Counted from the first letter of the stretch, positions 12,440-26,614 are shown. The stretch: DNA of 64,000 nt from Tubiluchus corallicola (GCA_030141605.1 JAQGDQ010002387.1:124001-188000), one strand, 5' to 3'. Translations and numbers: made by a program. The notes: generated from the sequence alone by a model not told the origin.

Positions 12440-14640
12440 CTTTCGGATAAGTTTGTTTTCAAAAATGTAATAAAGCTGTATAGGTTCATTTTATCATTGT
12501 GGATTCTCGTATACTGACACAGTTTGCAGTTTTATGTGCATAGTGTGCGCTAAACATTTTACATAGACGCTCAAATAAATTTGATTTATCCACCTATTAA
12601 AGAAAATTAACGAACTAAGTAACAGCACTGTCTCTTAGTTTCTTTAAAGTTTTTAAATCATTGATTTCTATGTAGTGCAATAGTTCAGTTACAAAGCATC
12701 TTTCCCTGACTGACTATATTTTTTATTACCACTTTTACTCCAATTTGTCTGTTTCTGTACTTCTTTACAGAACAGGAACGTCTTTGTTAATTTTTCTTCT
12801 CCAGTTTTCTTATTGGTTTTTCTTCCGTCTGAAATCGAGTTTGTGTATTTGTCTATTCATTGCCTTCCTCGGGCGGATGAATACAATCACTGTCCATCTC
12901 ATAACAACCGAACTTATTGTCTAGGGAAGACTTATCTGGTCTTAATAAAACTTGATCATTTTTGTAAACATTCGATGTGTTTAGACTTGTAGAACACACA
13001 ATCTTTACCAGAACCTAAGAACTGCACTTAGCTGTGCGCTATTAATTATTGTTTCTGTGAAGTAGCTGATATATTTGAAATACCATGGTACTACTAATAG
13101 ACCTGTTAACATAAAAGTACATCAATAATCACTCTGCTATGGAGCCTGTAAAAGGTCGATCAGGAAAATGTGTTAATAATAATTGCCATTATTGTACATA
13201 ATTGTTGTAGATATTACAGGTTTATTGTTAAAAGAGTGAGTCTTCTGGTATCTCCAATGAGAAAACTTAAACAGATAATTAAGGTATCTGGTTCAATGAT
13301 AATTAGATAAACATTGCTCTGCTATGAGAATAAATCCAATTTGTTGAAGTATAATAAGAAACTGTCAAGTGTTATTAATGGTGTGACTAGTCAGTTGAAG
13401 TAGGACTTTTCTTGTACGAATCAACGTTAAAAACTTTTAAAAGGGATTGTGCGTAGTCATATAAGAGAATCTCAGACCTTTTGCTTACTTTTTAAAAATA
13501 TAGCTTCCTTACTATTTTCCAGGAAATTGCAGTCTGGTGAAGCAAAAAGCTCCGCTTTTGATTGTCGATCTTGATTGGCACCACGCACTTGAAAAATCAT
13601 CATTCAATTTAAGACAGCCACCCACATTGTTAAAACGGGTCACTAAACATGAAGGGTACAAGAGTTTATTTTTACTTTTAATCACCTGTTTTCCAGTTTG
13701 TAATAAGCACTACACTGAAACCTGCAATAGAATTAAAACGTTTATTAGGTGACAGTGCAGAAAAAAATTCATGGAAGGTTAGTATTTATCTACAAAACAA
13801 TTTACCTGGTAGCTGTATATCCTGATTAAACCCGCGTTTACAGTTAATTCGTCGTGTGAGAATTCCTTAAAGCTAAAATTTATATTTGTATCGTCTATAT
13901 GTAGCTTTATATCCAGAAATAAAAAGTAATGGAATGAGGAATTTTACACAAATACTTGTATCTAGAATGCTAGAGGGTTTCATTATCTACTCAAATAAAA
14001 TATTAATTAAATTTATAGCGTTTCATCATAGAGGATTATCCTCGATAATGAACTGTGTTACAGTCCTTCCACAACCATCTTTTAAATAGGTCTTTCCTTT
14101 AATTCTGGATCCCGGCATGCATAAAAAGGTACACTTAACTGTTTGCCATTGTACAAATTAGTAAATTACAGTCACATTAGAATTAAATTGACAATGTTAA
14201 GAGACTTGGGAAGTCTTCCCTATTGCATTACATTGCCGTTAGCGCGTTTAGATTGACACTGGATAAGTGCACGTTTAATGAGTTCACATTCTTTGACCAG
14301 TTTCTAAAGGAGGACCACCTTGCATGAAAACCCACTCCGTCATCATCTTTGCGTCTCCTGCCGCCCACAGTTCTACATTCCTGCATGAAACGTGTGATAA
14401 TAAATTACCTCTCAGCACATCACGTATAGTTGTTGCAGTAAAGATATAAATTTTATAGTTTTAATAACAATGACAACATCATGTTACATCAGCAACAACA
14501 ACAACAATCTTTATGCATTTATTTCAACAGATAACATGTCTGTTACACTTAAGGCTTTTATCACTCACACACAGAAAATAAAACCTTATTAACCCTTACT
14601 AATCCTTTTATGCTTATTAACATACACTAGACAGGGCAAC
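12440..14640. other. Non-coding region, no recognised gene
   Basis: Gene-free AT-rich sequence with a short CAACAA run at 14490-14505. ORFs at 13537 and 13886 have no domain-like features. No splice-bounded exon was found. Confidence 0.5.
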
Positions 14641-14660
14641 AGCAAGTATAACTTTTAAAA

Positions 14661-14830
14661 TTCGTTGATTTGATTAGCTGCAGTATCGAACCCACAACCT
14701 TCCAGCTGGAAAACATGCACATTTCTACTAGATTTAACTTTTACCTAACCAACATTTCAGCTTCCTCCTTGATTATCCAACTTGTTGGTGCCAGAACTTA
14801 GTCCACTCACCGCAGGTGTGGGCCATTTGA
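14661..14830 (-). repeat. tRNA-derived SINE-like sequence
   Basis: On the minus strand an A-box-like region (CTAGTAGAAATGTGCATG) is followed about 45 bp later by GTGGGTTCGATACTGC. That contains GGTTCGATAC, a good Pol III B box, at 14683-14692. The spacing and order fit a tRNA head. The part between them, TTTTCCAGCTGGAAGG, can fold as an anticodon-like arm. No second copy was found in the window. Confidence 0.35.
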
Positions 14831-14839
14831 AGTCATATA

Positions 14840-17800
14840 CCCAGGCCCTGAATAACGCTTTTGATTAAATACATTTTAGCCACAAGTACAACACGTAACA
14901 AACCTTTTTATTATTATGTAGAACGTATTTCAGACTACAGTAATCATGTTCTGCTGGTTTGACACTTTACTGGTTACAAATAGTATTGAAATTTTAGTTG
15001 CAACTGCAAGTACATCGAGGTTACCAGTCTTGGGCACTCATGTGATGATTTTTAAATGATTGATTTTTTAATAACACGAGTATTATATTGTTTTGCTATG
15101 TGATACAGAGCTATATATTTTATATAAAATGATAAACAAAGTCGGTGCCACCAGTCACTTCAAAGAAGTTCAATAAACGTCTGTAAAACTGCTTAATGTT
15201 TAAATACTACTTATTTTAAGTTTTTCCATGAAGTAGCTGTAATCGAAAGCAGTTTTGTGATACCTGGCGACACCTGGCTCAAATCCAGGCAGTATCAAAC
15301 TTTTTATGTATTTCGAAAATTTGTCAATGTGTCTGTTTAATTACTTTAAATTGCTTTAATCATAAAAGTCTTAATGATAATGCGGCGCACCATAATTATC
15401 GGTAGTAATTGTAATATATATTTTGTATTTTTTCTAAAACACGATTACAAGAGTTTTAGTGCTTGAAGCAAGTTTTTCGTAGTTACTGTGGAAAATCCGC
15501 TTTTTAGACTAGTTTTTCTCCCGGGTTGTTTTTTTCCATTTTGTTTGGGTAAAGCTGGTCCGCGTTACCATAATACAGGTTTGTATAACTTTTACGCCTG
15601 CAGTCAGATGTGATGTGTTTTTATGTACGAGGTTTATGTAAATGACAAAAGCCAGGTTTTAGACGCCTCTAATCTCGAATAGAGGGTAGCTGCTGTGTGT
15701 GAACCCAACGTTAGACTTGTTAAGAGGCAAGTTTACTGTCTGCCGAATCATGACTGATTGCATAGGAAATTCCACGGGTATTGAAAAATTAACTACAGTA
15801 TTGTCAGTTTAAAGGAACGAAAATTGTCAAGCTGTCAGAGTTATGAAAACAGTTTCGGTCTCGTCTAGAAGACTTTGTCCTGTGCTCATATAACGACCGC
15901 TATCGTGTACAGTCCAGTCAACTTGGCTAAACAAAGCTACTTAGTGGGGTGGACAGGTGAAAATGTTGAATATAAATCCAGAAATATTGCTTTCTTGTAA
16001 CTCGTTTAGTGATAGGAGTACTAGTTCTTTACAAACGTGTAAGGCTCTAGTTAAAAAAGAAATTTTCTGGTAGAGAATGCCGAAGATAAAAGGCCCGAGT
16101 GAAATACTGGATTTATAAATGCAGTTATTCTCTATTTAGGAATGTCCAGTGTAAAAGTACAAGAAACAGCAAAAAATGACTACTGTGAGCAAATTGTTCC
16201 TTTTAAGAACAAATCACGAGACATCCTGAGACAATCTTCCCTTAAATTGTAATTTAATTATTTTTTAGACAATTTTATCCGACTTGTGCCCATACGTAAT
16301 GTATTTGTATCAATAGAAAACGTTTCTGAATAAGTCTATTTAATTTATGCTTACTTTGTTTAGTCTGTACATGTGAAGTTTAAATAATAACTTGGCTGAA
16401 GTAGTTTTGCTAAATAAAATACATTTTTTGGAGAGCTTTTACTGGTTGAAAGCTGTTCAAGCAAAGTTTTGATTGGTTTACACGAATAATAGGATGAATA
16501 CATTAGTGCTGGGAGCATTGTACCTAAACCTTTGATTGTACACGATAAGAGTTTTAAACTCTCTTGTCCAGTCGCACTTATAACTAACAAAGCCAGACAG
16601 GTAGTCCATTAAGCACCGTCCACACACCTACAACACCTAAGCTTACCTCACCTGACGACTAATTAGTAATATTGGTCATGACAGGTAAGGTGAATGAGTT
16701 CCTAATACGTAGCTAATTGTTGATCACTTGCAGAATAGGATATTAGATAGTGTTTGTTTTTCATAATTATTCCTGTTGAATCATTGTTTTCAGTTGTCTT
16801 GCGTTGTTTGATTTAGATCAAGTAGGAATTTCAGTGTAGGCAATTAGGTAAATTATAATTATGTACATCATTGTTAATTAACCCACCAAATGATGTTGAT
16901 TTTTTCATATCGCGTGCGTTTCGGCAACTAGCACTACTGTGTATTTGAGTTTATCTTACAAAACTTACACAATATTTATAGGCCTATAATTTATAGAATA
17001 ACATTATACTTTTGCGATATTGAGTTATTCGAACTCAAGCAGCGCTGAGACAGCGAACTATTTAATTTCACTATTAACGCATATATAGTGAATAAATTTG
17101 ACCTTTGATTTGTAAATTCTATAATTGTAATGATTTTGTTACTGAGATAAAAGTTTAGCAACACTAAATAATTGTAGTTACAGCAGTTTTGTTTACTGTA
17201 TGTATGTTACAATTTAATAAAATAAGTCAAGCATTTATTATGTCAAAAATATTTACAACTTCTTTGTTAGTACTGCTATATTGCCTGAAGTCATTTTCTC
17301 AGCAACTGATTTCATGTGTGATAGTAGAAAGTGTTGTGGTGTTTTATTTAATCATTTACTCTTCATTGCGTTTACATAAACACTGCTGAGTCAGTTGTGG
17401 ACAGTAATGCCATAAAGTATGTTGATCTGTTTTCATGTTTCTCTCCGTCTCTCCCCTTTCCCTCCCTCCCCCCCCTCTCTCTCTCTTTCCTCCCCTATTT
17501 TCATTTACAAAGTGCATATATCAAATAGCGCTATTTGATATCAGACGTCAATCTGCCTCTAGTAAACAAACACCTTTTTCTGTTGACTTGCTCTGTTGGG
17601 AAGTTTGCTTACTTCGTTTCCATGGCAACTAATAGCGCGGTTAGTGATAGGAAAAGGTTTCATTATTTACTGGATCGATTGTTCATGCATCTGTATTATT
17701 GCTTCTGATCAATACAATTCAATTAATAACTGTTCCTGCTGCAGTTCTTATAATCAATCAGCTCAAAACTAAGCAAGAATTATTGGGCGATTAATCCACA

Positions 17801-19000
17801 TTCAATTATGTACCCATTTGGTATGTCCAAAGTTTCTAGAGATTGTCAGGTTTACCTTGTCAAGGAAAAAAGCAAGAAAAATAACTTTCTCATAATAAAA
17901 GGCAATAATAATATGACTCATTTATAGTTTATGAATGTTAAGTGATTTTTAGAATTCAAAAAGATAATTTAAACAGTGCAACTGTGCATTTAAGTTCTGC
18001 TTTTTTCTGAACAAAAATAAATTAATATTTTTAATAAATAATTTCATATAGTCACTAAAACAAGTGGCATCGTAACTATGTACTTTTTTATCAAAGGTAC
18101 CTACATCAAAGGTGCTATACACATTTTGTTTGTCACTTGTAGGCTTACATGTGTGCAATTTCCTAATAAAATGTAGCTTAGGTCTGTTTGGTTTATTAGC
18201 TCTCATGCATTTTTAAGTGCACATGTTGATTGCTTTCCATTCTGCTATAGAGGTATAAAGTCTATAATAGACTTTTTTATATTTCTTTAATTCTACAGAC
18301 CTTGGTGCAAGCTAGCTGGGAACTTGGGGCCCATCATAATTGTTCTCAGTTGGGCCCCACATCTCCTAAGCCCGGCCTTGTTTATTATATCATTATTGCT
18401 TTCATATATCTGCAACTTTTTCTTTTTTCTAAATACAGCATTTCAGTTTTTACTGTAACTATGTTGCTCCTTACACTGACCGTGGGCTATTTATCAACCA
18501 AAACACACTAGACCTTTATATTAAATTTCTGTTACTCTGTGGTTATATCACAATTTGGCCCTTTCTTTTTCTCATTACAGAAAAAAGGGAGTTGATAAAT
18601 TTGAAGGCCACTTTGGGCCTATCAGTATTCACCAGATGTTACATTCACAATCAGAAGTGTGAACTTCTGTTGAATTTTCTGTTTTTCCTTACCCATCTTT
18701 GAAATAAGTTTTCAACTAGCCATAATTTATGGGCTGTAGGGATTGTTGAATTAAATCAATTATTTATTTCAGGTTTCCAACAGGTTATATAAATAGAATT
18801 AGCAAAACACTCCTATATCTTCACCTGCCAGAGATGCAGTGTAGTTCTTCAGTTGGCCATGCTACCACGTGGAGCCTGTCATATCCTGTTTATACACAGA
18901 ATCCAGAAAATAATGAAAAGTGACACAAACTTTAGGTACTAACGGGAGTGGTCTTAGCAGACCTCCTTGAAGGACCTCGACTCATCATTTTTGTTTTTTC
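14840..19000. other. Upstream of Rab23, no recognised exon
   Basis: AT-rich sequence. It contains a T-arm-like hairpin CCTGGCTCAAATCCAGG near 15275 and a pyrimidine tract at 17436-17500. Promoter or 5' UTR exons of Rab23 may lie here, but I cannot place them. Confidence 0.4.
17436..17500. repeat. Polypyrimidine (CT/C) tract
   Basis: About 60 bases are almost only C and T, including a run of nine C and a CTCTCTCTCTCT run. This is a simple-sequence tract with mirror symmetry. It could form triplex DNA, but no gene contact is evident. Confidence 0.7.
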
Positions 19001-19004
19001 GCAG

Positions 19005-19145
19005 GTTGGCGAAGATGACTGCAGACAGGATTTACAATTGAATTTTGTGCTTGAACTTTTACCGGGCCTCGGGGCAAGGCCGGTCAGCCACTTTCTGCAA
19101 TCTCACACTTGAGTTTAAGCATTGAAACTCAATGCGGTAAAAGTG
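19005..19145 (+). other. RAB23: Probable Rab23 5' UTR exon portion
   Basis: A pyrimidine-rich stretch ending TTTTTTCGCAG at 19004 could be a splice acceptor placing a leader exon directly before the start codon. The leader would hold a nine-codon upstream ORF, stop included (ATGACTGCAGAC...TGA). This is inferred from sequence only. Confidence 0.35.
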
Positions 19146-22100
19146 ATGAGGGAGGAAGAGATAGAGACTGCCATTAAGGTTTGGTTCACTTAACAGACAA
19201 TCTTTTTTTTCTGTTTAATGCTTATTCCCCCTTGCCTCCTTGGGGCAGTCTTATCATTGCAGATATATTCTTTTTTAATTTTATAGTTTTCCTTTTTCTG
19301 CACCTGTTATGATGGCACTGTAAAACATTAACACTGTTAAAAAACTTTGCTTTCCAGCCTTAAAATTTTATATGAATCCCTATAGCCAAGGATGCTACCA
19401 TGTGCATATCTCATTAATAACTGGCAAAAAGTTTATGATTTTCAGCAAGGTTATAATTTTCAACAGCATTGAACTAAACTTTTCTCCTCAATTTCTCTTT
19501 TGGCCTGTTAGAGGTGTAGTGAATTATAATGAATTCTGTCGTAAATTTCAGCTATGATTATCATAAAACAGTTGATGGAGAGCCAAGCATTACTTTTATC
19601 CTTCATTGGCCATTATTGACACAATTTTAGAACTGTGTAAGAGGATCCATTCTAAACACATCATTGACACAAAATAAAATTACTAATGTGATCTGAATTT
19701 GTTAGCGCTACAGCCTACAGGAAATAGGGGCCATTTGCCATTTCCATACAATGTGCTATATTTACTAGCTGAATAACCATGAAGTGCAGTGGACAATAGG
19801 GGAGTAAAATCATAAATGTGTTATTCATGCTTCTTGTTCATGCTCAAAAGTAATGTTGTTACAGTTAATGTAGAAGTGCATAGATTTTACTAATGCTGCA
19901 ATTTATTATTTAAAGTGCTATAATGGCATTATTAACTGCGGAATTGATTAAGTTTGATAATCACTGAGTTGCCAAAAGCTGTGACCAGCCATTGAATGCT
20001 TGTGCTATTCTCATAAATTAAAAATGTTAATGTGCAGATTGCATGTGTGCTATTGAAATAGAAGTATGAGTTCAAAGTGAATAAAAACTCTTTGTATTTG
20101 CAATAATTTGTGTTGCTCAATAAAAAGTGAATGACTCATTTTTATCCATATGAGTAATTTGTTTGTCTTCCACTAGGTGGTAATAGTAGGCAACGGTGCT
20201 GTAGGAAAATCATCTATGATACAGAGGTACTGCAAAGGCATTTTCACCAAGGAGTACAAGAAGACTATAGGTGTTGACTTTTTGGAAAAACAATTTCAGT
20301 AAGTGCTTTGTTTAACTGAGGTAACTCAGTTACTACAAGACCTATTGCAGAGTCTTTGTTGATAAAAAGTGTGCTTTAAAGTTTCTTTTAGGTCAACCAT
20401 CCGTCTAACTCACATACTTCTAGTTGCAACAACTTGTAACAATATACCAGAATATCCAACAGTTGATCATGTTTTATTAAGTAGTTTTCTTGTAATTAAA
20501 GTCTTCTTGAAAAAGTGGACATCTGTCAGCTTGATGACTGTTGCAGAATTAACGGGGAAGATGTGCGGCTAATGTTATGGGATACAGCCGGTCAAGAAGA
20601 ATTTGATGCAATAACAAAGGCATATTACAGAGGCAAGTACCTTTCAAAGTTGCAAGCTTCTTGACTGCTTCACAGTTTTTATCACTATATGGCAATTGGG
20701 TGTGTATGGAAATCACAAACATATCATAAACTAAATTTGCAAGCATGGTTAAAGCACCTTGCTTTAGTATGTAAACTTTAGGTATAATGCACATTATAAA
20801 TGTGCAAGAAGAAAGTTTTTAACATTTTTATACAGTTTGGCACTCTGAAGCTGGAGTTCTAATGATTGTGGTAGGATTGGGACCTTGGTGTATCAGTCAC
20901 ATGCGGATATGAATACCACGTAAACAGCCATAAACAAACTCCTCAACAGTATAAACAGCCATAATTAAGCCGGCAGTAGCAAGTATCAAACCCTAGTGGT
21001 TACCTATCCATTTTCTGATTAAGCTTGACATTACTTAATTTCAGTTACTAAGTATGCACTGTTAACTCACTCAAAATTTTGGCTGTTGTCTGGATAGGTC
21101 TTAGCTTGTGTTTGTGTTCAAATTTGTAGTTTTCTACAAAGATTTAATTTCTTTTAGAAACTAAAGTTATTTGTTTAAATCAATTTTAAATCTGTACAGT
21201 AATGTGCCTGCAGTCTCGCATTTTGTTTTATAAAACTGACAGGCAAATAAGTATATTGTGTTTTTACTTTGCACTAAGCTAATTTCCATTTGTTTTGTGT
21301 TGGTCTTCGATGTTGATTATCTACATGCAAGAAAACAGTTTGTTACCTTATTTGTGGGACACGTATGTCCAGCCTTCCGCGCTTCACGGTCGTCCTCTTT
21401 TCTTCCCTAAATTGCATTTATCTGCCGTGTTGTAATTTGCATATATTTTCCTTGACAAGCAAAATGACAGGTTAGACAAATTCATTCATTGTTCTGTAAT
21501 AAAAGTTACTAGTTTTTCTAATTATTGGTTAGAAATTTCATCATGCCAGTTTGTTAGTGAAGTGAAACTATGTTACAGATAAACAAGTACGTGATATGGG
21601 GGGAAATTCTACTGTGAGTTGATCGGGGTGGGCAAATAAAATTTGTGTCTCTGCTGCTATGTAATTGATATTTCTTGAATGACATTGCCTGATTGAAACA
21701 TAATTAATGATCTTCTATTAAACCTTGAATTAATATACTTCGTTGTACCATAATTAATCCATCGTTTGTTGAAGAATGGGGCATAGAAATAATTATGACT
21801 CCTATCTCAACTGCTTTCTACTCCTATCTTTAGTCACATTGTTGTTGTTATACCATTTCAGGTGCTCAAGCTTGTGTTCTAGCTTTCTCTACTGTAGACA
21901 GAAGTTCTTTTGATGCAATAGAAAAATGGAAAAAGAAAGTGAGCATTTTAGAATAATTAGATAAATATACATAAAGCAAATTACTGATCGTAAGTGATTC
22001 GCTTAGATACTACTTCTTTTTTGCTGTTCCTCCATATTTGTTAAACATTGAATGTTGACAAAGTGTTGGATACAAAACATTGTAGAGGAGCTTCAGAGGA

Positions 22101-25100
22101 GCTAAATGCACAATACTTGTTGTGATGACAAAAAGTATAACAGTAGAATAGAAAACTTTAAATATTTATTGATGTAAAAGATTAAACAAAAATATCGGTA
22201 AAAATATAGGCATATAAGGTCTTGTAACAGCCAACTAGTGAGAACAGAATGTAACAAAATTGGAGCAAACTGTTCACTATTGGGCTAAACCTGTTTTTAG
22301 AACAGGGTAACAGATAGGTAGAAGCCATCTACTACATCAGTAGTGATTTTACAGATTACTGAGCTAATTACAATTTAAATGTAATTTTTGTAATTTTCTG
22401 GTCATTCACAATGTCAATACTTAAGATTAGGTTTAAGTGAACAAGCGGTGACCAAGAAATTTTGTCTAGTGAAATTCCTGGGTTGTTCATATCCATGGCC
22501 ATATCTAATGTTTAAGGCTGGAGGTAGATCCACGAATCAACTGTAGTTACCTGTGTACTTTCTTACATCCAGCCTGCCTCTGGGTCTGTACAATTTACAA
22601 GAATGATCTCTAATATTAGCTGCATTCCTCAAGGATGGCTCATCTTGAATGTTAGTTTTATTGATAATCTGAAAAACCTGAATCATGAAATTTTGCATAT
22701 AAAATTTAGAGAATAGGCAATTCATGTTTTCTGAAAAGCTTCCTATTAATTTGTTTGCTTTGAGGAAAACTAGGTCATCTGTTAAAACAAGGTATCACTA
22801 GCAAAGACTTACAAAGCTCAGTGAATTAACCAAGTGCCAAATAAATTAATCCACATTATTTAGGTTGCTATGGCAATGCGGTAATGATGATAGTTTAACT
22901 AGAAGTAGCACACCATTAATTATGTGCTGATTGTGCAATGGCTCTTACTAGCTTAGATTTTTGTAACAGCGAGGATCTTGTGATATCTGAGCTTACACAA
23001 ACATTTTTGATTTTTAGTTAAATATGTTTTGAAACATCTATATTCATTTGTTTTAATGATAAATATACGTATTACATATATTCAGCATAGCAGTTTTATG
23101 AAGGTGATTAAAAAAATGTTTCTTTTATTTTTCTGCTGTTATCATCACAAATGTACTTTTCAGATGTCTGTTGCCTTCATATATAATTAAAGCAACATTT
23201 CTGACTTATTAACTTGGTTTACTCTATTAGCTTCTCAAACTCAGCTGTAGGCTTCGATCATCCATGATGTATAATCAATAGATTTAATTAGCTTCGTTTA
23301 GACTAAGCTTGCATGTAATTTATGCTGGTTCTTAATCATGTTGGTTTGTTTTGGCAGGTGGAAAGTGAATGCTCTTACATACCTACTGTATTGGTGCAGA
23401 ATAAGATGGACCTAATTGATCAGTCAGTGGTCCCCAAGTAAGTGTTGATAAGTACTGTCTCCTATGCATGTATGGCAATGTAACGAAAGAGGGTGAAAGG
23501 TGCAAAGGAAGAATGATGTACGACAGGAAGGAAGGAGCAAAGGAAAGCCATTAGTGTAATTACTAACTTGGAGTATAGTGACATTTGGAATTTAAGGCTG
23601 TAGTTGTCTATCATGTAATAACATGTTATTGACATAAAATACAAATTGTTTGTGTTTTATATTACGCAGTAGTTTGCATTAATGGTTCTAACATAGAAGC
23701 TGTTCATATGTTTTCATCTCTAAAGTTTGAGCATTGAACAAACATGATATTGGATTGCCACGTTGCATTATTTTTTTAATATCCTCGTGTAGATTTTGCT
23801 GCTTATAGTAAAGTTGTAGGTGCGAAAGTGTAATCAGCAAAAGAAAATTGGTAACAATAGTAGTGTTATTTTTGATTAAAAAGCATTAACCATAAAATGG
23901 ATTAATGTATTTTACTGCATAAATCTTGACACATTTGGATAAGTACAGTAGACACATACACACGTGCACAGATTAATGAAATTATTATAGTCTATCTAAG
24001 AATCACCAAAAGTGCACATAGTGCACACAGTTATTATAGATAAAACTAAAATCATAATATGTATGTTTGATGCATACTTATATATGTATATGTATACAGA
24101 TTACTTTTGCATTTGTTTTAGGGAAGATGCTGAAGGGTTAGCTAAACGACTAAAACTACGGTTGTATCGAACGTCCGTGAAAGAAAATTTACACATAGAT
24201 GATGGTAATTAAATAGTACATGTTTTACATGTATCATTGGCATAATAAACTGTAAAGAATGTAAGAACCTGGTTCTGTAATGCAAAAAGAACTTTTAAAT
24301 TATGTCATTAGTTTAGAAGTGACAAGTAACAAGCTGTGCGCCATTTTGTATCACCAAAGTGTCTTGTTCTTTTTACAAAGTAATATATTGTATCACCATC
24401 CCAATGTACACCACTGGCTCACCAAAAAAACATTAATCTTTTTGACAGTATAAAGTAATTAATACTTTTCTTTAGTTAGTGAAGAGTTTGCTACTGCAAA
24501 TGCTCTGATTATTTTTTCAAACTTTACGCATTGTTATTTTTTATCTAAAGTTGTTTCAAACATCTGACTGTTCAAATGGCCATGCTTAATGGTCATTTCA
24601 AGGCAAACTTTTGAATTTTATTTATGAAAAGTGTTTTCTTGTCCTTAATGTCTTTTTTAATATTTTATCATTGTCATATTCCTTATTTAATATAATTTTT
24701 AAAATTCTTTCCATGTCATTTTGTCAGAAATGAAAATTTGACAAAGTTCTTGAAGAAATGAATCATGACATCATTCCCATTGAGAAACAACATGAATCAT
24801 ACTTTTGTCATCTTATAACCCTCAGAACTATTCCACTAGAGTCCTTCAAAGCTGTGAATAACTGCAGTGCTAGATATTAAGATACTATTATTATTTATTT
24901 GTACATCAATGTACATTAATACCACATGGTCATGCAGTACATTAGTAATTTTACAAATGTAATCAGTTACTGATTTATAATACATTAATCACAAAATTAT
25001 ACAATGGAAAAAACAAAGCAATAAAGAGACAAAAATGACAATAATTAACTTTAAAAGTTATACTTTAAAATACTATGAAATTATTTGCATGTGGTTAATC

Positions 25101-26614
25101 CTGCATAATAAACATTAAAATTTCATTTAATTCAGTCAAGATAAGAAAAGAGAATTCTGCTGCTTCTATTGTATTTAAAATATCCATGGCCAGAGATGCA
25201 CTAGAAGTTTGATCATCAGTTAGTCTGCATTCCTCTATAAATACATATGATTGGACAAGCTTCGGCTTAGATATCATCAATGCATAATCTATATTGTAAT
25301 TTTGGCAGATGTACTTCACATTATTTCCCATATGTGATAGAACTGAATAACAACTTTGTCGAGCAACTTTGTTCTTTCCTGAAAATTAAATCCTGCTAAC
25401 CGTTTCGTTAATTTTCATCTATTTATTATTCTGTCCAGGGGAGGAGGCAGTCATTTCCTGACACCCTTACTCTTTATACATGTTTTTATAGAAAGACGTA
25501 GAGACGAGAATTGAGAATGTACGTCCTTCATTAACTTTTTGCAATAAGTTACATAAATTTGTTTGCAGTTTTCAGGTATTTAGCAGAAAAATATTTACAG
25601 CAGATGAACAGTTCAGTAGATGACTGTCAGATGCATCGTATTGGCGGGCACAGTAAGTAGAAGTTTCTCTGTCTTTAGTTCTGCACTTCTAGTGATTTTT
25701 TTTGCAAAGTACATGTGCTTATCTGGCAGTCAAGAGTAATAAATACGAAAGATATTACATAAGATACCTGTGTTTCATAATGTGAATTGTGCTTCAGAAG
25801 TAATACATTTTTCTGATTGAGTATCCAGTAATTAAATTTATGAAACTACTGCAAAGTAATACATAAAGTTAAGATGCGATGCAAGTGGACTGTACAGTTG
25901 TCTAATCATGCTGCTGTTTAAATAATATTTGAAAATAATAACTTTACTTAATGAATTAAAAGCTTACAAGTTAATCGTTGTTAAACCTAATTAGTAATTT
26001 GTTTGGAGACACACTGAATATTTCATTCATTGAGTGTTGCTTTCTTGAATGAAGATACTTCAGGAAAGCAGTTGAAAGCCTTGGAGCCTTGAAAATTAAC
26101 TAGTGTTGCTTTCAAGTAATGCATATGCCTTTGAATGTATGATAAATGGTAAGATATTTTGAAGAAAATTATTGTGAAAATGTCTAGCAGATTGTTTTTA
26201 ATCTTCACTAGCAGAAATTGCAGGTTTGCCTGTTGTAGCATAATGCTCATTAAATTTTGTTGATAGAAGACAAGTCATGTCACTTTGCAAGAATGAGTGT
26301 GCAACAGGAAGTGTTGCCAGAAGAAACTTTCTGTAATTCAGTGCATTTTTATAGAGGCATATCTTGCTAGTAACATAGTATTTTTACTTTAGACATTGGT
26401 CTTGCTTGTGGCAATTTGTATAAAAAATTGTGCAATCAAAGCACTGAAGTTCCTATATATGCTTGTTGTGCTAATTTGACATATTATTAATGCAGATGCG
26501 TTTGCAACTGGGAACGGGGTGCCCGGAAAAGGACGTGAGACGATCCAGCTTCATCCGAGCAAGAGGAGAACACAGGGAAAGAAATCTCCCCTTGGAAGGT
26601 GTAAGCTATTATGA
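19146..26614 (+). CDS. RAB23: Rab23 small GTPase, eight coding exons
   Basis: Coding exons: 19146-19178, 20177-20298, 20547-20632, 21862-21938, 23358-23437, 24122-24204, 25569-25652, 26496-26614. Phases join without a break to give 227 residues, close to the 237 of human Rab23. Exon 1 encodes [11 protein letters not shown], matching the Rab23 N-terminus, with an in-frame stop just upstream at 19116. Seen motifs: P-loop GNGAVGKSS, switch I with [21 protein letters not shown] and TSVKE. Rab23 identity rests on the near-identical run through [19 protein letters not shown] and on the [13 protein letters not shown] segment. The C-terminus ends CKLL, a CaaX-type prenylation signal, as expected for Rab23, which lacks the usual double-cysteine Rab ending. 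Known role: a vesicle and ciliary trafficking GTPase that restrains Hedgehog signalling. Oddities: the exon 1 donor is the weak GTTTGG, and the intron after exon 3 starts with GC. An upstream mini-ORF begins at 19014 in the likely leader. Confidence 0.96.
20633..21861 (+). other. Rab23 intron with GC-AG boundaries
   Basis: The exon ends AGAG and the intron begins GCAAGT. The reading frame into the next exon (GGT GCT CAA) requires exactly this junction, giving the conserved YYRGAQAC segment. The rest of the donor matches consensus perfectly, as is typical for GC donors. Confidence 0.85.
22490..22740 (-). mobile_element. LINE ORF2 C-terminal remnant in a Rab23 intron
   Basis: The minus strand reads VFQIINK ... 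[20 protein letters not shown] before a stop. This resembles the RGHxxKLxKPRxRLDVRKYxFxxRVVDxWNSLP ending of non-LTR retrotransposon reverse transcriptases. It is followed by frame-broken WNSLP-like sequence. It lies in the intron between the fourth and fifth coding exons of Rab23 and is dead. Confidence 0.55.
25095..25331 (-). CDS. Unrecognised 78-codon ORF in a Rab23 intron
   Basis: The ORF has an even amino-acid mix (for example [22 protein letters not shown]). I recognise no family. Upstream sequence in another frame ([13 protein letters not shown]) faintly recalls the region of LINE proteins after the RT core, so it may be a transposon scrap. It is antisense to Rab23 and has no supporting splice sites or promoter. 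Confidence 0.15.
   Translation of the reverse strand: MGNNVKYICQNYNIDYALMISKPKLVQSYVFIEECRLTDDQTSSASLAMDILNTIEAAEFSFLILTELNEILMFIMQD

Noticed and set aside
15255-15300. tRNA-like T-arm CCTGGCTCAAATCCAGG
   Set aside because: It is a good hairpin, but no D or anticodon arm with correct spacing lies upstream.
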